NCBI GenBank assembly: GCA_964516325.1
Contig: CAZFAP010000183.1
Span: forward strand, 1 to 9,779
Reading direction: 5' to 3'
From: CAZFAP01 sp964516325
Lineage (GTDB): Bacteria; Auribacterota; JABMQX01
DNA length: 9,779 nt
Shown here in pieces: positions 6,441 through 9,779 of this stretch. Position 1 is the first letter of the stretch; each line of letters opens with the position of its first letter. A program made the translations under genes and the position numbers. Under the pieces are notes generated by a model that was not told where the DNA came from, made no database searches, and saw only the letters and a program-made list of their open reading frames with translations.

Positions 6441-7400
6441 TCATTCAAAAAGAGCGGCTGCAAAATCGGCCGGGGCGAACCGCTCGAGGTCGTCGAGCTT
6501 CTCCCCAATGCCGACGAGTTTAATCGGGATATTCAGTTCCTGTTTGACGGCGAGAAGGATTCCCCCCTTCGCGGTGCCGTCCAATTTCGCCATGACAATT
6601 CCTGTTAAGCCGAGCGCTTCGTGAAACATGCGCGCCTGCTGGAGGGCGTTCTGTCCGGTTGTCGCGTCGAGCACAAGGAGAACCTCGTGGGGGGCGCCGG
6701 GCATTTTGCGAGCGATGACCCGCTGGACTTTTTTGATCTCTTCCATGAGGTTGATTTTCGTGTGGAGTCTTCCGGCGGTGTCTATGACCAGGTAATCCAT
6801 GCCCCTGGCAAGGGCGGCTTCGGCGGCGTCGAAAGCGACGGCCGCGGCGTCGGCGCCGTGCTTGTGTTTGACGATGGAAACGCCGGCTCGCTCGGCGAGA
6901 ATCGCGAGTTGGTCAATGGCTGCCGGTCGAAAAGTATCGCAAGCGGCGAGAAGAACCTTCTTGCCGTTATCGGCGAACCCCTTTGCCAACTTGGCGATGG
7001 TCGTGGTCTTGCCGGTGCCGTTCACGCCGACGATGAGGATGACCGTCGGAGGGCTGGCGGAGACGTGGAGCGGGGCGGATTCGGAACCTAAGGCCGAAGC
7101 CACTTCCTCCCGAAGCCTCCGCAGAAGGGTGTCTTTGTCGAGTCCTTTCTCGCTCCTGTAAAGCTCGCGAACGGACTCGATGAGGCGGTCGGTCATTCTC
7201 ACGCCCATGTCGGCCTGAAGAAAGGTAGCCTCAAGCTCCTCCAGGAACTCCTCGTCAATCTTTGCCCTGCCGGTGAAGATTCTTACGATGCCAGAGGTCA
7301 GCCGCTCTCGGGTTTTCTTCAATCCGTTTCTGAGTTTTCCGAACAGGGCTTTGCCCAAAGCTTTTTTTCTCCATTTCGGGGAAGCGTGCTCCCCCAACAT
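6441..7400 (-). CDS. ftsY: Signal recognition particle receptor FtsY
   Basis: A 319-residue SRP-type GTPase that docks SRP-bound ribosomes at the inner membrane for co-translational insertion. The N domain (about 18-105) begins with the amphipathic basic stretch LFGKLRNGLKKTRERL (19-34), likely the membrane-binding helix. The NG domain shows G1 GVNGTGKTT (125-133), DTFRPAAIDQL (155-165), G3 DTAGR (207-211), G4 AKLDG (271-275, where Thr is more common in first position) and G5 GIGEKLDDL (297-305), ending in DFAAALFE. The acidic A domain of E. coli FtsY is absent, as in many bacteria. The first ATG (7400) is used: an extended -10 box lies only about 25 nt upstream, leaving a short leader, and no clear Shine-Dalgarno is seen. 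A TTG at residue 15 with GGAG upstream is an alternative start. Confidence 0.97.
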   Translation of the reverse strand: MLGEHASPKWRKKALGKALFGKLRNGLKKTRERLTSGIVRIFTGRAKIDEEFLEELEATFLQADMGVRMTDRLIESVRELYRSEKGLDKDTLLRRLREEVASALGSESAPLHVSASPPTVILIVGVNGTGKTTTIAKLAKGFADNGKKVLLAACDTFRPAAIDQLAILAERAGVSIVKHKHGADAAAVAFDAAEAALARGMDYLVIDTAGRLHTKINLMEEIKKVQRVIARKMPGAPHEVLLVLDATTGQNALQQARMFHEALGLTGIVMAKLDGTAKGGILLAVKQELNIPIKLVGIGEKLDDLERFAPADFAAALFE

Positions 7401-7425
7401 GATCGGCCAGGTCTGTCAGCGCAGC

Positions 7426-7434
7426 ATTATACCA
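7426..7434 (-). promoter_or_regulatory. Extended -10 promoter of ftsY
   Basis: The minus strand reads TGGTATAAT, a perfect TATAAT preceded by the TGn extension. The -35 area (near 7449-7455) matches poorly, which extended -10 promoters tolerate. Predicted start of transcription is near 7419, about 19 nt before the ftsY ATG. It would launch ftsY and perhaps the rib genes. Confidence 0.6.
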
Positions 7435-7607
7435 AAACGGGCCACTGGCGAGACGGATGACCGGGGCTTAGAGTGCTGGGCCGGGAACCGTGGCCGTTAC
7501 ACCCGGCGACGCGAACTCGAGTTTTCTGGCTCGAGCAGCCCAAGGCAGTTACCGACACGGCGGCGACTTTTCCAAAGAATGGGGGCCCCTGGTCGGTTAT
7601 CCGCTCC
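7435..7607. other. Intergenic stretch before the ftsY promoter
   Basis: No gene is supported here. It holds a 6-bp CTCGAG/CTCGAG stem (7516-7521 and 7530-7535) with an 8-nt loop, and a G5C4 near-palindrome around 7581-7589. Neither is followed by a U-run on the minus strand, so I do not call a terminator for the DUF362-MBL gene. Confidence 0.4.
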
Positions 7608-9359
7608 TCAGAAAGGCCAGAAGACGTAGCAGCCCATGTGCTCCATGAGGAGGATTTTGCATTTCACGCCGCCGTCCTTTGCCGCCATGACGAAAACCTG
7701 CGGGTCAACGGTGTTCTGGGCGAACATCCCCCAATGCATGGGAGCGACGACTTTCGGCTGGATTTGGGTTGTCAAGCGGACGGCTTCGCTGACATTCATG
7801 TTGCCCCATTTGCCGTTGATGCAGGGCATGAGAATATCGGGCTTGAGGCTGGCGACTTCCGCGAGCTTCGGGTCGTAAAGCGTATCTCCGGTAACATAGA
7901 CCTTGACCCCGCCGAAATCGAGGACATAGCCGACGCTGTCCTCACTGTGCTTCGCATATACGGCGGTAACCTTGACGCTTCCCAGGCTCTTCGTGTCGCC
8001 GCGGGACATCTCCATGATGCGATTGTCAGGGACGCCCTTCTCCCGGAAGACCTTGCAGCTCAGTGGCGGCCCGACGAAGATTGCCTGGCTCGTCTCGGCG
8101 AGTTCGGGGAGCGCGTCGGGATCGGTGTGGTCGAGGTGGTCGTGAGTGCAGAGGATGTAATTGGGCATCAGGGTCTTCTGGCATTGCTCGCGGTCGCCGC
8201 GAACGTTTCGCGGAACAAGCGCTGGCGGAACGAGCCGCGGTGTCTTGCATGCGTCGGAAATGTAGGGGTCAACGACGAGGACTTCATCTTTGTCCGTCTT
8301 GAAAGCGAAGCCGCCTTGACCGAGCCAGAAGAATGTTACGCCGCGCTCGGGCACATGGGCGCGGGAGATTTCACCCTCGATGCCCGGTCCCCAGGGTCCG
8401 GCGAAACGGCGCCTCAGCTTGCCGATGGCGACCCCGCGAACCTCGATCTTACTCAGATCGGCCGTCCCGAGCCCGAGTTTCTCGCAATGGACCAGGTGCC
8501 TAACCTCGTAGGGGTTGAGACCGATGATTTCCGCCCCGACGGCATCCACAGCAACTGCGTCGCGCCCGGCGAGGACTGCTTTCAAGTCCACCGGCGTGCC
8601 GCTAACGGGGCCGTAGCCCTCCATTCCGGGGCATGCCTGGACGATGGCGAAATCGAGTTTGTGGAGCTTATTGAGGTCTGCAATGGCGGTATCCACTTTG
8701 AGGGCTTTATGGATGGCCATCTTGTAGCCGGGCACGATGCCGAACATGTTTTTCAACGCCGCGGTGAGAATGGCGGTGTTGTGGGTCTTGAGGACGGCGA
8801 CGCTGATGAGCACGTCGCAGTCGAGGATTGCCGGGCAGACCGTATATTCGTCCATTCCGAGGGGGTTCTCCGGGCGAACCATCCGAGTAGGAGAGGCGTT
8901 TATTGAAAGCCACTCGACGCCGGTCTCCCTAATGACTTTGTCCCAACCAGCGGTTTGGAGGAGGGGCGAGCCATCGGGGTTTCGAGTGCCGCCGCTCTCG
9001 GCGACGGTGATTCGTCCGGCGCCGGCTTCTTTGACACTCTCGATGACCGCGCGGAGAACTTCCGGGCGTGTAACGACACCCGCCTCAGGCGGTCTGGGGA
9101 CGGTGCCGTTCGGCTTGATGACGACCCAGCTTCCGGGCTTGACGACGTCTTTCAGCCCTCCCGCCAGACTGATCGCCTCCCGAGTGGCTGCCGCCGGGTC
9201 GTCATTTTTCGCAATGCCGACGATGGACTTCTCGGTCGTCTCGGAAGCGGCAAACGGGAGACGAAGTAAAACGGGCAACACGAGGCAGAAAAGGATGCCG
9301 CTCCGAGCTGAACGGAGTAGTCTCTTTAGCCCTGGGATTCTCCTTTCAATCATCATCAT
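7608..9359 (-). CDS. Secreted DUF362 - metallo-beta-lactamase-fold (UlaG-like) fusion protein
   Basis: A 583-residue protein with three parts. Residues 1-39 form a signal peptide: basic N-region, hydrophobic GILFCLVLPVLL (21-32), and LPFAAS before the likely cleavage. Residues about 46-310 match DUF362: IKPNGT (81-86), ESGG (121-124), LKTHNT (190-195), a conserved ALKNMFGIVPGYK (201-213) and RDAVAVDAVG (266-275). No 4Fe-4S ferredoxin part is present. Residues about 341-583 are a UlaG-type metallo-beta-lactamase: FWLGQGGFAF (344-353), THDHLDH (405-411), H471, GDT (491-493) and MHW (541-543), so the dinuclear metal site looks complete. Substrate unknown. Three ATGs in a row (9351-9359) follow AGGAGAGGA, so the exact start may be 3-6 nt later. 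The open frame extends to 9575, but the promoter at 9474-9502 lies inside that extension. No frameshift is needed to join the domains. Confidence 0.9.
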   Translation of the reverse strand: MMMIERRIPGLKRLLRSARSGILFCLVLPVLLRLPFAASETTEKSIVGIAKNDDPAAATREAISLAGGLKDVVKPGSWVVIKPNGTVPRPPEAGVVTRPEVLRAVIESVKEAGAGRITVAESGGTRNPDGSPLLQTAGWDKVIRETGVEWLSINASPTRMVRPENPLGMDEYTVCPAILDCDVLISVAVLKTHNTAILTAALKNMFGIVPGYKMAIHKALKVDTAIADLNKLHKLDFAIVQACPGMEGYGPVSGTPVDLKAVLAGRDAVAVDAVGAEIIGLNPYEVRHLVHCEKLGLGTADLSKIEVRGVAIGKLRRRFAGPWGPGIEGEISRAHVPERGVTFFWLGQGGFAFKTDKDEVLVVDPYISDACKTPRLVPPALVPRNVRGDREQCQKTLMPNYILCTHDHLDHTDPDALPELAETSQAIFVGPPLSCKVFREKGVPDNRIMEMSRGDTKSLGSVKVTAVYAKHSEDSVGYVLDFGGVKVYVTGDTLYDPKLAEVASLKPDILMPCINGKWGNMNVSEAVRLTTQIQPKVVAPMHWGMFAQNTVDPQVFVMAAKDGGVKCKILLMEHMGCYVFWPF

Positions 9360-9473
9360 TCCTCTCCTATGGGCAGAGTTGGTTGCACGCTGCTGGAAAA
9401 ACCATGCGATTGGTGCTTCGCCAATGAGGGGCGCCGCGCCGGGCATGGTTTTCGCCCGCCGCCAGCGACGAAG

Positions 9474-9502
9474 AGTATAGTGAAACATGCCTTCGGTCGC
9501 AA
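9474..9502 (-). promoter_or_regulatory. Sigma-70-type promoter of the DUF362-MBL gene
   Basis: On the minus strand TTGCGA (9497-9502) and TATACT (9474-9479) are spaced by exactly 17 nt, matching TTGACA at 4 of 6 and TATAAT at 5 of 6. Transcription would start near 9467, giving a leader of about 108 nt that includes an ATTGG/CCAAT stem. Confidence 0.65.
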
Positions 9503-9721
9503 CCCGTTTTGAGCAGGGCGCAAAATTGGCATGAACTCCCCAGCGAGGTGCATGGGTTCCAACCCGCGCCTGCATGCCAGCGCTCCAAAAGCAACATGGC
9601 GGAACTCATGGGCGCAGCATCGGGGCAACCTATGCCCGAGAGTCTGCGGACTCTCTGCTCGCATCGTGTGTCGGCGGAAGCCAGGAAAGAACTGGCCTCG
9701 CCGGATGACGGTTCGAAGAAA
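9503..9721. other. Gene-free right-end stretch, rich in hairpins
   Basis: No convincing coding frame on either strand. Visible stems on the plus strand are GCATG/CATGC (9550-9554 with 9573-9577, enclosing GGGTT/AACCC), GGGC/GCCC (9623-9626 with 9634-9637), a perfect 7-bp stem GAGAGTC/GACTCTC (9638-9655) with a TGCG loop, and a two-step stem CGGCG-GAA-GCCAG / CTGGC-CT-CGCCG (9672-9703). With the terminator beyond, this could be the 3' part of a small plus-strand RNA. I matched it to no known RNA family. Confidence 0.3.
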
Positions 9722-9724
9722 CAG

Positions 9725-9750
9725 ACCAGCCCCCGATGAAGGGGGCTGGT
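9725..9750. terminator. Intrinsic terminator hairpin, possibly bidirectional
   Basis: A perfect 10-bp stem ACCAGCCCCC (9725-9734) with GGGGGCTGGT (9741-9750) and loop GATGAA. On the plus strand TTTGCTCGTTT overlaps its 3' end; on the minus strand CTGTTTCTTC follows. Both tails are T-rich but interrupted. It most likely ends an upstream minus-strand gene outside the window, or the candidate plus-strand RNA, and insulates the DUF362-MBL promoter. Confidence 0.65.
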
Positions 9751-9779
9751 TTGCTCGTTTCGCCGTGTCGCTTGTTACT

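Noticed and set aside
7516..7535. CTCGAG/CTCGAG stem as a terminator for the DUF362-MBL gene
   Set aside because: Short stem of a self-complementary six-mer, no U-tract on the minus strand, and it lies over 70 nt past the stop codon.
7473..8906. 477-codon plus-strand open frame
   Set aside because: It lies opposite the DUF362-MBL gene, has no recognisable motif, and follows from the codon bias of a GC-rich gene on the other strand.
9360..9575. N-terminal extension of the DUF362-MBL protein by 72 residues
   Set aside because: The extension has no export signal of its own, would put the signal peptide internally, and contains the predicted promoter and transcription start.
9509..9739. 76-codon plus-strand open frame at the right end
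   Set aside because: TTG start without a ribosome binding site, no recognisable domain, and its stop codon falls in the loop of the terminator hairpin.

Overview
The window looks like a piece of chromosome from a Gram-negative-type, moderately GC-rich bacterium, probably an uncultured lineage. The evidence is exported and membrane proteins, a TonB-like C-terminal domain, standard SRP and riboflavin genes, E. coli-like sigma-70 promoter boxes, and an IS66-like transposase remnant. I cannot name the phylum. The protein styles (short N-G-D-x-x-S-G repeats plus TPRs, an exported DUF362 protein, CGCAGAG intergenic palindromes) fit Planctomycetota-, Omnitrophota- or Hydrogenedentota-like genomes, but that is an impression and not a result.

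Layout. Nearly all real genes are on the minus strand, so transcription runs from the right edge to the left. At the right edge (9360-9779) there is no gene. This stretch holds a bidirectional-looking terminator hairpin, several other hairpins, and a good sigma-70 promoter pointing left. That promoter drives a secreted two-domain protein (7608-9359), DUF362 fused to a UlaG-like metallo-beta-lactamase fold. A second promoter, an extended -10 box at 7426-7434, starts ftsY, the SRP receptor GTPase. Next come a CGCAGAG-type palindromic repeat, ribD and ribE (10 nt apart), and a strong intergenic hairpin. They are followed by a TonB-C-domain protein with two N-terminal membrane segments, an HExxH multi-pass membrane protein (M50-like), an exported triple-repeat/TPR protein, and a MoxR-family AAA+ ATPase. 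At the left edge the only plus-strand gene is the N-terminal remnant of an IS66-like transposase. It runs head-on into moxR and loses homology about 50 bp before the moxR stop.

How the genes may work together. ribD and ribE carry out two non-adjacent parts of riboflavin synthesis; ribBA and ribH are not in the window and no FMN riboswitch is visible. The TonB-like, M50-like, TPR and MoxR genes form a co-directional envelope-themed run. Functional coupling is suggested only by order and spacing; the TPR-moxR gap is 21 nt. MoxR genes are usually followed by DUF58/VWA genes. Here the next thing downstream is transposase debris, so a rearrangement may have cut the operon.

I did not find a clear new defence or mobile system. 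The most unusual items are the DUF362-MBL secreted fusion, the TonB-C/HExxH membrane pair, the three-fold N-G-D-x-x-S-G repeat protein, the palindromic repeat before ribD and the hairpin-rich right end.
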